From: CAIYPH01 sp043744375
GTDB lineage: Bacteria; Pseudomonadota; Alphaproteobacteria; Acetobacterales; Acetobacteraceae
Reading direction: 5' to 3'
NCBI GenBank assembly: GCA_043744375.1
Contig: JAYTUU010000083.1
Coordinates: 1 to 23,768 of the forward strand
DNA: 23,768 bases
Part shown: positions 17,001 to 23,674 of the stretch, in pieces
Numbering within the stretch: the first letter of the stretch is position 1
How the letters are laid out: every line of letters begins with the position of its first letter
Notes under the pieces: generated by a model
What the model saw: the letters and a program-made list of their open reading frames with translations, nothing else
The model's database searches: none
Told to the model about the DNA's origin: nothing
Translations under genes and position numbers: made by a program

Positions 17001-17557
17001 AGATCCACCAACCCCGCGAGTTCCTCCAGCGCCGCCCGTCGAACCGCCGTATGCGCCTCCGTCAGCATCGCCTCCAGCGCCTCGCGCAGCCGGATCGCCG
17101 CATCGACGTCGTCGACCAGGGAAAAATGCGGCGACAGCGCCGCCTCCAACGGAAACCGCCGCAGCAGCGACTGGCAGAACGCATGGATGGTGCCGATCCG
17201 CATGCCGCCCGGCAGGTCCAGAACCTCCGCGAACAGCGCCCGCGCCTTGCGCCGCGTCGTCGCCCCTGGCGCGACATGCAGCGCATCGAGCCGCGCATCG
17301 AGCGCCGCGTCATCCAGCGTCACCCAGTCGCCAAGCACGCGCTGCAACCGCAGCGCCATCTCCGCCGCCGCCGCCTTGGTGAAGGTCAGGCACTGGATGC
17401 GCCCAGGATCGGCGCCGGCCAGCATCAGCCGCAGCAGCCGATCGGTCAGCAGCTTGGTCTTGCCCGACCCCGCCGAGGCACCCACGAACGCGGACACGCC
17501 GGGGTCCGACGCCAGCAACTGCGCCGCCTCGGCCCGCGCGCGCGCCACCTGCGTCAT
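14081..17557 (-). CDS. addA: Double-strand break repair helicase-nuclease AddA
   Basis: Large subunit of the AddAB helicase-nuclease, which resects broken ends for RecA-dependent recombination (the RecBCD counterpart). It is a UvrD-type SF1 helicase of 1158 residues. Walker A is GASAGSGKT (26-34), motif Ia LTFTKAAAAEMA, motif II DEVQDTAPAQ, motif III AVGDRKQSIYSFQGAD, motif V TVHGAKGLQAPVV and motif VI YVALTRAEDRL. The C-terminal RecB-type nuclease domain has the catalytic ADYKTNR (Asp1080, Lys1082). The start is the ATG at 17555-17557, which overlaps the addB stop as ATGA. An upstream in-frame extension to 17581 codes for a poly-Gly stretch and is not favoured. Translationally coupled to addB. 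Confidence 0.97.
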   Translation of the reverse strand: MTQVARARAEAAQLLASDPGVSAFVGASAGSGKTKLLTDRLLRLMLAGADPGRIQCLTFTKAAAAEMALRLQRVLGDWVTLDDAALDARLDALHVAPGATTRRKARALFAEVLDLPGGMRIGTIHAFCQSLLRRFPLEAALSPHFSLVDDVDAAIRLREALEAMLTEAHTAVRRAALEELAGLVDLARFGAIVKALMGDARLADALAGGMDALAAAQLRALGADGDDAAVLADAIRWPGELRFAAVLRDVARAGSPSVVARAERLLEWLSVPVEDRVEHWESWAEEFLTGAGLPRAASVFVNKKLADARPELAEAFAAEQARVLGVIEQRRALRVAAASAALVRLAAPVVAAYAAQKEASAQLDYDDLIGRTSRLLVDPGAAWVLYKLDGGLDHLLLDEVQDTAPAQWDIAGALTAEFFVGEGAKAGVRTVFAVGDRKQSIYSFQGADPAQFDRWRGIMGTRVRAAGGDWREVALDVSFRSTAPVLALVDAVFAAPDAAAGVVDGGALTHLADRALHAGRVELWPTVPVATLADPEPWTVPERNLGAAGAPERLAEGLAGWIAAACGREALASKGRMLAPGDILILVRRRNAFARALVRALKARGVPVAGLDRMVLTEQPAVADLLALCDALLLPEDDLSLACVLTSPLGGLSDDSLMALAAGRRGTLWEALRRRGEERAEWSAARGFLATLLARVDYAAPHALLSEALGALGGRARLFARLGPEAAEPVDELLNAALRHAASHPPSLQGFVQWLRQSGAEVKREAEGAGSVVRIMTVHGAKGLQAPVVILPDTTSVSMEPEALVWAEDPAGGPAVPLWAPRKELRCAAVDALRAAAQGARVAEYNRLLYVALTRAEDRLIVCGWDSPKARPDGSWYDLVRRGFERLGATAAAFEGAWPGELLVHETPQLAVPEAGRRSEIAAAAVLPGWAGAAPAWRAGAIPDEPDLPSPLAPSRPENAGLGTLPAAASPLAEREAGGQRFLRGQFIHALLQHLPALPRDGWAAAATRFLARPGHGLAVDDVARTVAEVLAVLDDAALAPLFGPHGRAEVPLTGVVAGQVIGGVVDRLAVLPDRVLIADYKTNRAAPATPERVPLLYLRQMAAYRAVLRGVFPGREVLCALVWTSGARVMPLPEALLDRHAPGAEAAGLIAGGSDIS

Positions 17558-20484
17558 GCCTCCTCCGCCCCCGCCGACCACTCGGCAACGCGGGCCAACT
17601 GCGCGTAGTCGGAGAAGCGCGGCGTCCGCCCGGGATGCGGCTGCGACAGATAGGCCCGCGCCGGATCGTCAAACGCGAGGATCAGCGCCAGCAGGCTATC
17701 CGCCGCCGTCGCCGCCGCCGCCGCCACCGCCGCCGGATCGCCCTTGAACAGGCTGCGCGCCTCGCCGGCCTCGAAGCCGCCGGTCAGCCGCCAGTAGATC
17801 AACTCCGCCGCCGCCCCTTGCGCCGGCGCCCCGAACGCCCCTGCCGCCGCCATCGCGGCTTCCAGCGGCAATTGCGGCGCCTGCCCGGCATCGACCTGCT
17901 TCTGGCCCGGCACGATGCCGGTCTTGTAGTCGAGGATCACCAGCATCCCGTCACGCCGCACTTCGATCCGGTCGGCCCGGCCGCGAAGGACAAACTCCCG
18001 CCCGCCCGGCGCCAGCGTCCACCGTCCCGATACCTCGGTCTCGATGCGCACCGGCGGCCCGTCCTCGGAGCGCCGCCTGACCTCGGTCTGCGCCACCCAA
18101 TCGGCAATCCGGTGCAGCCGCGGCGCCCACCACTCCGCCAGCGCCGGCCGCAAACCGGCCTCCTGCAACGCCCGATCCATCGCCTGATGCAACCGTGCCG
18201 CCGCATCCGCCGGCCACGCCGCCCCGTTCTCGGTCAGAAAATGCTGCATCCCCGCATGCACCAGCGAGCCATACTCGGCGGCGTCGGTCTCCTGCTCCAG
18301 CGGATCGAGCGCCGTCAGCCCGAGCACATATTTGGCGTAGATCGCGTAGGGGTCCTCCAGCCAGGTCTGCACCTCCGTCACCCGCAGCCCGCGCGGACGC
18401 AGCTTCGGATCGGGGCGCGGCGTCGGTGGCAGCACCGGACGCGGCGGCCCATCGGGCAGATCGAGTTGCCGTGCCCAATCCGCCGCCGGATGCCTATCGA
18501 GCGCCCGTCCCTGACCGCGCAGAAACGCATCGAGCCGCGCCAGCCAGCGCGCCGGCACCGCAGGCGCGCCATCGCGCCGGCGCGGGCAGGACAGCACGGC
18601 GATCTCCGCCGCACACGCGGCCATGACGAAATCATGCGCGGCCTGGCCGACCCGCTCCTCCGGACTGGGCAACCCCGCCTTCGCCCGCATCGGCCGGCTC
18701 ATCCACGGCCCCGGATCGGTCGCCGGTGGCCACACGCCCTCCACCAGCCCGCCGAGCACCACGACATCGACCGCCTGCAACCGCGCTTCCAGCAGCCCCC
18801 AGATGAACACGCGCGGATGCTCAGCCACCGCCGCGCGCCCGCGCAACGCCCGCCGGCTGCGCACCGCCACCCCCTCCAGCACGGCATCGAGCAGCCCCGG
18901 CAACACCGACGGCGGCTGTTCCGGCAGCAGCGCGAAGGCCGCCACCGCATCGCCGAGGGCCACCGCCAGCGCCTCGCCCTCCTCCATCGCCCACAGCCGC
19001 GCCGGCCCCGTCGCCTCATCTGTCGCCGCCAGCGCCTCCCCGGCCACGATCAACGCCGCGAGCGCATCCGCCGGCGCCACCACCCGCCCGCTCATCACCC
19101 GCAGCAGCGGCGCGACGCAGGCCTCCAGCCGCGCCAGCAGATCGGCGATTTCGGCATCCGCCCCCTCCAGCGCGCGCCGCAAACCGACGAACCCCGGCGG
19201 CGGCCGCGGTCCGCGCAGCCCGAACAACTCCAGCGCCCGCGCCGCCGACCGGCACATGGCGGGCGGCAACCCGGCCGCCGCGAGCGGATGCTTCAACAAT
19301 GCGAGCAGCCGTACCGGCGCCAGGTCCTGCGCCACCGCATCGGCAAGCAGGCGCAGGAACAGGGCCGGCGGCGTCGCGGCCAACGGCTCCCCGGCGCTGT
19401 CATCGGCGACCACCCCCCAGCGCAGCAATTCCGCCGCGACCCGCCCCGCCAAGGCACGATCGGGCGTCACCAGCGCCGCCCGCGCGCCCGGCCGTTCCAG
19501 CGCATCACGCAACACCAGCGCGATGGCCGCCGCCTCCTCCTGCGCATCGGCGGCCTCAAGCCGCAGCAATCCCCCCGTGTCAAACACCCCAGCTTCCCGC
19601 CAATCCCCCAGCGCCGCCGCCGGCAGCAACGCGCGCGACAGCAGCGCCGCCCGCGCCGGCGTCGGCGCCCATGGCTCAACCTCCGCGCGCCGGACGCCCA
19701 GCCCCGCCAGCAGCGCCTTCAACCCGGCCTGCGGATGCCCCTCGGCGATCGCGTCCCACGCGTCGTCATCGAGCGCATGATCGAGGCCCGGCAGCACCAC
19801 CAGCCCGCGCTCCAGCCCGGCCACCGCGCGCAACAGCCGCGTCACCGCCGGGATCACCGCCGTCGTCCCCGCGATCCAGACGGGCATGTCTGGCGCCGCC
19901 GCCTCCCACGCCAACGCCTGCGCCCGCAGCAGCTTCACCTGCCGCGCCGCCGGGTTCGACAGCCCGTTCGCCACCAGCCAGGCCGGCCAGGCCCGCGTGA
20001 CGATGGCGAGAAACGCCAGCGTCACCCGCCAATGCTCGGCATGCTCGGCATCCGCCGCCCGCTCCAGCGCGGCGGGCAGATCGAGCTCCATCCGCTCCGC
20101 CTCGTCCATCAGTGCGGCGAGTTCGGCGGCCAGCATCCACGCCCGATCCGCCGTCCGCACCCCACCCTGCTCGGCCGGCAATTTCAGGATCAACGCCGAC
20201 AGCGCCGCCAACCGCTGCGCCGGCGCGACGGCCGGCGGCAGATCGAGCGCCCCCGCCAGCGCGAACGGCGCCTCATCCACCGCGCCGAACGCGGTGATCC
20301 GCGGCAGCAGCAGCGCCTGCCCGTCGGAGACCCGCAGGAACGCCTCGGCGAGCGACCGCGCAGCGCGGCGCGTCGGCAGCAGGATCAGCCCGCGCGCCAG
20401 TTCGTCGGCGCCGCATTCCGCGATCCAGCGCCGCGCCAACACGTCCAGGAACGGCGCCCCCGGCGGCAACGAGACCAGTCTCAT
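17554..20484 (-). CDS. addB: Double-strand break repair protein AddB
   Basis: Second subunit of AddAB, 976 residues. The N-terminus has ILLPTRRAARSLAEAFLR (about 34-51), the alphaproteobacterial AddB form. No GKT-type Walker A is visible there, unlike Firmicute AddB, so this subunit is probably not an active ATPase. The C-terminal PDDEXK nuclease domain has VILDYKTG with Asp852 and Lys854, preceded by the conserved RGRADRIEVRRDG. No cysteine occurs after the nuclease motif, so the C-terminal Fe-S cluster ligands of Bacillus AddB are missing. Start ATG overlaps the murU-like stop (ATGA), and its stop overlaps addA in the same way. A GCC-rich microsatellite codes for an Ala run near the C-terminus. 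Confidence 0.95.
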   Translation of the reverse strand: MRLVSLPPGAPFLDVLARRWIAECGADELARGLILLPTRRAARSLAEAFLRVSDGQALLLPRITAFGAVDEAPFALAGALDLPPAVAPAQRLAALSALILKLPAEQGGVRTADRAWMLAAELAALMDEAERMELDLPAALERAADAEHAEHWRVTLAFLAIVTRAWPAWLVANGLSNPAARQVKLLRAQALAWEAAAPDMPVWIAGTTAVIPAVTRLLRAVAGLERGLVVLPGLDHALDDDAWDAIAEGHPQAGLKALLAGLGVRRAEVEPWAPTPARAALLSRALLPAAALGDWREAGVFDTGGLLRLEAADAQEEAAAIALVLRDALERPGARAALVTPDRALAGRVAAELLRWGVVADDSAGEPLAATPPALFLRLLADAVAQDLAPVRLLALLKHPLAAAGLPPAMCRSAARALELFGLRGPRPPPGFVGLRRALEGADAEIADLLARLEACVAPLLRVMSGRVVAPADALAALIVAGEALAATDEATGPARLWAMEEGEALAVALGDAVAAFALLPEQPPSVLPGLLDAVLEGVAVRSRRALRGRAAVAEHPRVFIWGLLEARLQAVDVVVLGGLVEGVWPPATDPGPWMSRPMRAKAGLPSPEERVGQAAHDFVMAACAAEIAVLSCPRRRDGAPAVPARWLARLDAFLRGQGRALDRHPAADWARQLDLPDGPPRPVLPPTPRPDPKLRPRGLRVTEVQTWLEDPYAIYAKYVLGLTALDPLEQETDAAEYGSLVHAGMQHFLTENGAAWPADAAARLHQAMDRALQEAGLRPALAEWWAPRLHRIADWVAQTEVRRRSEDGPPVRIETEVSGRWTLAPGGREFVLRGRADRIEVRRDGMLVILDYKTGIVPGQKQVDAGQAPQLPLEAAMAAAGAFGAPAQGAAAELIYWRLTGGFEAGEARSLFKGDPAAVAAAAATAADSLLALILAFDDPARAYLSQPHPGRTPRFSDYAQLARVAEWSAGAEEA
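17701..17734. repeat. GCC trinucleotide-rich run within addB
   Basis: An interrupted GCC/GTC/ACC run that codes, on the minus strand, for an alanine-rich stretch (AAAAATAAD-like) between the nuclease domain and the C-terminus of AddB. Being in frame, slippage would add or remove residues without breaking the gene. Confidence 0.7.
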
Positions 20485-21200
20485 CGTCCCTCGCCGAGGG
20501 CCTGCGCATGCAGGTTATATTCCGCCTCGGCCAGATCGGGCGGTGTCGAGAGATGGTACCACAGCCCGTCATGCACCAATGCGCGCAACCGCCCCGCCAC
20601 CATCGCGCGATCCCACAAGGCATTGACGCTGAACGCCCCCTCCGGCACATCGGCGAACAGCGCGGGCGAAACAAGCTGGATGCCGGCATACACATAGGGA
20701 ACAATCTCGCGCTCGTTCGGCCGCCGCGGCACGCCCCACGGATCAAGCGCGAAATCGCCCAGCCCCACCGCCGCCTGCACCTGGAAGCTGCGCACCAGCA
20801 GCAGCATCGCGTCCATGGCGGACGGGTCGAACATCGCCTTCAGCCGCCCCAAAGCGGGCGTCGGGCCATCCAGCCAGAATGCGTCGCCATTGACGATGAA
20901 GAAAGGCTCGGGCCCCAACCGATCCAGCGCCGCGCGCACGCTGCCCCCGGTATCCAGCAACACGTCCTCCCGCAGCACCACGATGCGCGGCCCGTTCACC
21001 CGCGTGGCCAGATGCGCCGCCATCCGGTCGGCCTGCCAATGCGCGTTGACCACCACCTCATCGGCCCCCGCCTCGCGCAGCCGATCCAGCGCATGGTCGA
21101 TCAGCGGCCGCCCGCCCAGCGGCAGCAGCGGCTTGGCGGTCTCGTTGGTGAGCGGGCGCATCCGCGTCCCCAGCCCGGCGGCCAGCAGCATGGCTCTCAT
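20481..21200 (-). CDS. murU: Sugar-phosphate nucleotidyltransferase, MurU-like
   Basis: A 239-residue nucleotidyltransferase of the GT-A type. The nucleotide-binding signature is LLAAGLGTRMRPLTNETAKPLLPLGGRPLI (from residue 5), with the GxGxRxRPLT loop at 9-18 and Lys23. The metal-binding aspartate is Asp106 in FIVNGDAFW. MurU converts MurNAc-1-phosphate and UTP to UDP-MurNAc in cell-wall recycling. Family and operon position (between tsaE and addB in many alphaproteobacteria) support this. Unusually, the sugar kinase AmgK that normally precedes it is not here. It overlaps tsaE upstream and addB downstream by ATGA, without its own clear ribosome-binding site. A different sugar-1-phosphate substrate cannot be excluded. 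Confidence 0.8.
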   Translation of the reverse strand: MRAMLLAAGLGTRMRPLTNETAKPLLPLGGRPLIDHALDRLREAGADEVVVNAHWQADRMAAHLATRVNGPRIVVLREDVLLDTGGSVRAALDRLGPEPFFIVNGDAFWLDGPTPALGRLKAMFDPSAMDAMLLLVRSFQVQAAVGLGDFALDPWGVPRRPNEREIVPYVYAGIQLVSPALFADVPEGAFSVNALWDRAMVAGRLRALVHDGLWYHLSTPPDLAEAEYNLHAQALGEGR

Positions 21201-21634
21201 CGATGGGTGTCCCAGCCGGTCAGGATTGCCTGGCGCCGGCTCCCGCTACCCGGCACGAGCGCCACCGTCAACGCATCCACCGGCCGCAGGGCGCCCAGAC
21301 GATCCGGCCATTCGACCAGCACGATATCGGCACACGCATCGTCCCACCCCAGTTCCGCCAATGCCCCCGGCCCCGACAACCGCCATAAATCGAAATGATG
21401 CACCACCCCCAACCCGGTTTCATAGCTCTGCACCAGCGTAAACGTCGGGCTCGGCACCTCCAACGCGGGGTCCCCCGCCGCCGCCCGCAGGAACGCCCGC
21501 GCGAAGGCCGTCTTGCCGGCGCCAAGCGGCCCCTCCAGCAGGATCGCGTCGCCCGGCCGCGCCCGCGCCGCAATGGACGCGGCCAGCGCCTCGGTCGCGG
21601 CAAGATCAGGCAACGGGATCGCCGAGTCGGTCAT
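21197..21634 (-). CDS. tsaE: tRNA threonylcarbamoyladenosine biosynthesis ATPase TsaE
   Basis: Small P-loop ATPase (145 residues) that works with TsaB and TsaD in making N6-threonylcarbamoyl-adenosine at tRNA position 37. Walker A GPLGAGKT is at 35-42. Family motifs PSPTFTLVQSYE (61-72), HHFDLWRL (79-86) and LVEWPDRLG (106-114) are all present, at the usual length. It is the first gene of the run tsaE-murU-addB-addA and overlaps murU by ATGA. The 73 nt upstream separate it from the divergent reductase gene. No assignable promoter is seen there. Confidence 0.95.
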   Translation of the reverse strand: MTDSAIPLPDLAATEALAASIAARARPGDAILLEGPLGAGKTAFARAFLRAAAGDPALEVPSPTFTLVQSYETGLGVVHHFDLWRLSGPGALAELGWDDACADIVLVEWPDRLGALRPVDALTVALVPGSGSRRQAILTGWDTHR

Positions 21635-21707
21635 GCCCCATCGTGCTCCAACCCGGCCGCCACGGCCACACGTTCCCTCCGCGCCATACCTGTTCTAGTT
21701 TCCCCCG

Positions 21708-22733
21708 ATGACCACGCACATCGAAACCGATATCGCCATCGTCGGCGCCGGCCCCGTCGGCCTGTTTGCCGTCTTCGAACTCGGCATGCTCAAGCTGCGC
21801 AGCGTGCTGATCGACGCCCTGTCCGAAATCGGCGGGCAATGCACGGCGCTTTATCCGGAAAAGCCGATCTACGACATCCCCGCCCACCCGGCGATCGAGG
21901 CCAGCGACCTGATCGGCCTGCTCGAACGCCAGATATCCCCCTTCGACACCCCCCGCCTGCTCGGCCGCCGCGTCGAGAGCCTGGCCGGCGAACAAGGCGC
22001 CTTCGTCCTCACCACCGACCATGGCGACACGGTGCGCGCCAAGGCCGTCATCCTCGCCGCCGGCGCCGGCGCCTTCGGCCCCAACCGCCCCCCGCTCGAC
22101 GGCCTGCCCGCCTACGAAGCCTCCGGCGCCGTGCAATACTATGTCCGCCGGCGCGAAGACCTGCGCGGCAAGCGCGTCGTCATCGCCGGCGGCGGCGACT
22201 CCGCGGTCGACTGGGCGCTCGCCCTGCGTGGCATCGCGGCCTCCATCCAGGTCGTCCATCGCCGCCCCAAATTCCGCGCCGCCCCCGAAACCGCCGCCCA
22301 GCTCGACGCCGCCGCCGCCCGTGGCGAGATCGAGATGGTCATCCCCTACCAACTGCACGCCCTGCACGGCGACGCCGGCCACCTCCGCGCCGTCGAAGTC
22401 GCCGACCTCGACGGCAAAACCCGCCGCCTCCCGGCCGACCTCCTGCTGCCGTTCTTCGGCCTGTCCATGGACCTCGGCCCCATCGCCGGCTGGGGCCTGG
22501 CCCTCGAACGCCACCACCTCGCCGTCACCCCCGCCACCTGCGAAACCTCCACCCCCGGCATCTTCGCCATCGGCGACGTCGCCACCTACCCCGGCAAGCT
22601 CAAACTCATCCTGCAAGGCTTCTCCGAGGCCGCCATGGCCGCCCACGCCATCCACCCGATCATCTTCCCCGGCACCGCCCTGCATTTCGAATACTCGACC
22701 ACCAAGGGAGTCCCCCAGGGAGCGAAGACGTGA
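21708..22733 (+). CDS. TrxB-like ferredoxin/flavodoxin-NADP reductase
   Basis: A 341-residue FAD/NAD(P)-binding oxidoreductase of the thioredoxin-reductase-like FNR class (YumC type). The FAD Rossmann motif is VGAGPVG (12-18), followed by GGQCTALYPEKPIYDIP (41-57), a hallmark of this class. The NADPH motif is IAGGGDSAVDWA (158-169), the second FAD motif GIFAIGDVATYPGK, and the C-terminal tail ends FEYSTTKGVP. It lacks the CxxC of true thioredoxin reductases, which separates it from TrxB. It moves electrons between NADPH and ferredoxin or flavodoxin. An in-frame TAG at 21696-21698 forces the ATG at 21708. The intervening TTTCCCCCG is pyrimidine-rich, so there is no Shine-Dalgarno sequence. It overlaps the downstream cofC-like gene by 4 nt. 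Confidence 0.93.
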   Translation: MTTHIETDIAIVGAGPVGLFAVFELGMLKLRSVLIDALSEIGGQCTALYPEKPIYDIPAHPAIEASDLIGLLERQISPFDTPRLLGRRVESLAGEQGAFVLTTDHGDTVRAKAVILAAGAGAFGPNRPPLDGLPAYEASGAVQYYVRRREDLRGKRVVIAGGGDSAVDWALALRGIAASIQVVHRRPKFRAAPETAAQLDAAAARGEIEMVIPYQLHALHGDAGHLRAVEVADLDGKTRRLPADLLLPFFGLSMDLGPIAGWGLALERHHLAVTPATCETSTPGIFAIGDVATYPGKLKLILQGFSEAAMAAHAIHPIIFPGTALHFEYSTTKGVPQGAKT

Positions 22734-23398
22734 AAGCCCTCCTGCTGCCGGTCAAACGCATCGAAAACGCCAAGCAACGCCTCGCCCCCCTCCTCTCCCC
22801 CGCCGCCCGCCAGGCGCTGATGACCGCCATGATGACCGACCTCTTCGCCGCCGCCCGCGCCGCCACCGCCCCCGACCGCGTCTTCGTCGTCACCGCCGAC
22901 CCCACCGCCGCCGCCCTCGCCACCACCCTCGGCTGGACCGTGCTGCACGAAACCACCCAAACCTCCGAAACCGCCTCCGTCGACGCCGCCTCCCGCCACT
23001 GCGAAAGCCTCGGCATCACCACCCTCCTGCGCCTGCCACTCGACCTGCCCTTGGTCACCGCCGCCGACATCGACGCCATCTTCGCCGCCGCCCCCGACAA
23101 ACCCGGCACCGTCCTCGTCCCCTCGCGCGACGGCTCCGGCACCAACGCCATCCTGCGCACGCCTCCCACCCTCTTCCCCTCCCATTTCGGCCCCGACAGC
23201 TACACCAAACACGTCGCCGAAGCCGAACACACCAACGCCACCATCATCCATCTGCGCAATCCACGCATCGAAATGGACGTCGACGACGAAGCCGACCTCG
23301 CAGCATTGCACTCCCACGCTCCCATCGGCGGCGCGACTGGGGCGTGGCTGGAAAGCCACAAGCGCGCCTCCGGCGGCAAAGGGCCGGCGGCCTCATGA
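22730..23398 (+). CDS. cofC: CofC-family guanylyltransferase (coenzyme F420 pathway)
   Basis: A 222-residue nucleotidyltransferase. Known CofC/FbiD enzymes join GTP to 2-phospholactate, phosphoenolpyruvate or 3-phosphoglycerate to start the F420 tail. Motifs: LPVKRIENAKQRLAPLLS (6-23), RLPLDLPLVT (101-110), VPSRDGSGTNAILRTPP (130-146), HFGPDSYTKHV (152-162) and IEMDVDDEADL (180-190). The usual GLNAAL helix is replaced by ASVDAAS (82-88), so this is a divergent subgroup. The start is GTG at 22730, in a GTGA overlap with the reductase stop, with AGGGAG 7 nt upstream, so the two genes are coupled. The last ~25 residues are low in recognisable sequence and lie next to mobile-element debris. No other F420 gene is in the window. 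Substrate specificity is unknown. Confidence 0.85.
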   Translation: MKALLLPVKRIENAKQRLAPLLSPAARQALMTAMMTDLFAAARAATAPDRVFVVTADPTAAALATTLGWTVLHETTQTSETASVDAASRHCESLGITTLLRLPLDLPLVTAADIDAIFAAAPDKPGTVLVPSRDGSGTNAILRTPPTLFPSHFGPDSYTKHVAEAEHTNATIIHLRNPRIEMDVDDEADLAALHSHAPIGGATGAWLESHKRASGGKGPAAS

Positions 23399-23410
23399 CT
23401 CCCCTCATTT

Positions 23411-23623
23411 TCACACGATGCTAAACGCCGCTTTGAGCATTGGTATTTCCTTGATCATGAGACCGAAGCGTTCGAGAAGTGGCAGCACTCTGTGTTTCGG
23501 CATGTTTGGGATGAGATCGTAGAGCAGGCATCCCTGGTTGAACAAAGAGTGCTGCCGGTGTTTTGATGTGTTTGATTTGAGGAGGCGATCATAGCCCAGC
23601 GCCTCCCCTGCGGCGCCGAGCAG
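23411..23623 (-). pseudogene. 3' remnant of an IS4-type transposase
   Basis: Seventy codons and a stop, open on the minus strand. Landmarks are GEALGYDRLLKSNTSKHRQH, then HSLFNQGCLLYDLIPNMP and LLERFGLMIKE. This resembles the extreme C-terminus of IS4-family transposases as I remember them. The catalytic DDE part is missing: at about 23623 the frame runs into a sequence that looks like the end of another element. Base composition is visibly lower in GC than the rest of the window. The stop is 13 nt from the cofC-like stop. The IS4 assignment is by memory of conserved C-termini and needs a database match. Confidence 0.6.
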
Positions 23624-23638
23624 GTAATTACCCACTCC

Positions 23639-23671
23639 CCCTCCGCGCCCGTCGTTTTGACGGTCGGAGGG
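23639..23671. terminator. Hairpin downstream of the partial transposase-like gene
   Basis: A 7-bp outer stem (CCCTCCG 23639-23645 with CGGAGGG 23665-23671) and a 5-bp inner stem (CCGTC 23649-23653 with GACGG 23659-23663) are joined by a small asymmetric bulge and closed by a 5-nt loop. It starts four bases past the stop codon of the minus-strand partial gene, so it could end that transcript or protect the element from read-through. There is no T-run after it on the minus strand. Confidence 0.5.
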
Positions 23672-23674
23672 CTG

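Noticed and set aside
17558..17581. N-terminal extension of AddA to an upstream start
   Set aside because: It would add a poly-Gly stretch and a longer overlap with addB. The ATG at 17557 gives the usual ATGA junction and an N-terminus that fits the family.
17635..20697. A 1020-codon open frame opposite addB, and a 795-codon frame opposite addA (15221-17608)
   Set aside because: Both have Arg/Gln/His/Pro-rich composition without domains and lie exactly antisense to AddB and AddA, which have clear motifs.
21606..22685. A Gly/Asp-rich minus-strand frame opposite the reductase gene
   Set aside because: It is low-complexity Gly/Ala/Asp/Glu sequence that mirrors the codon pattern of the real gene.
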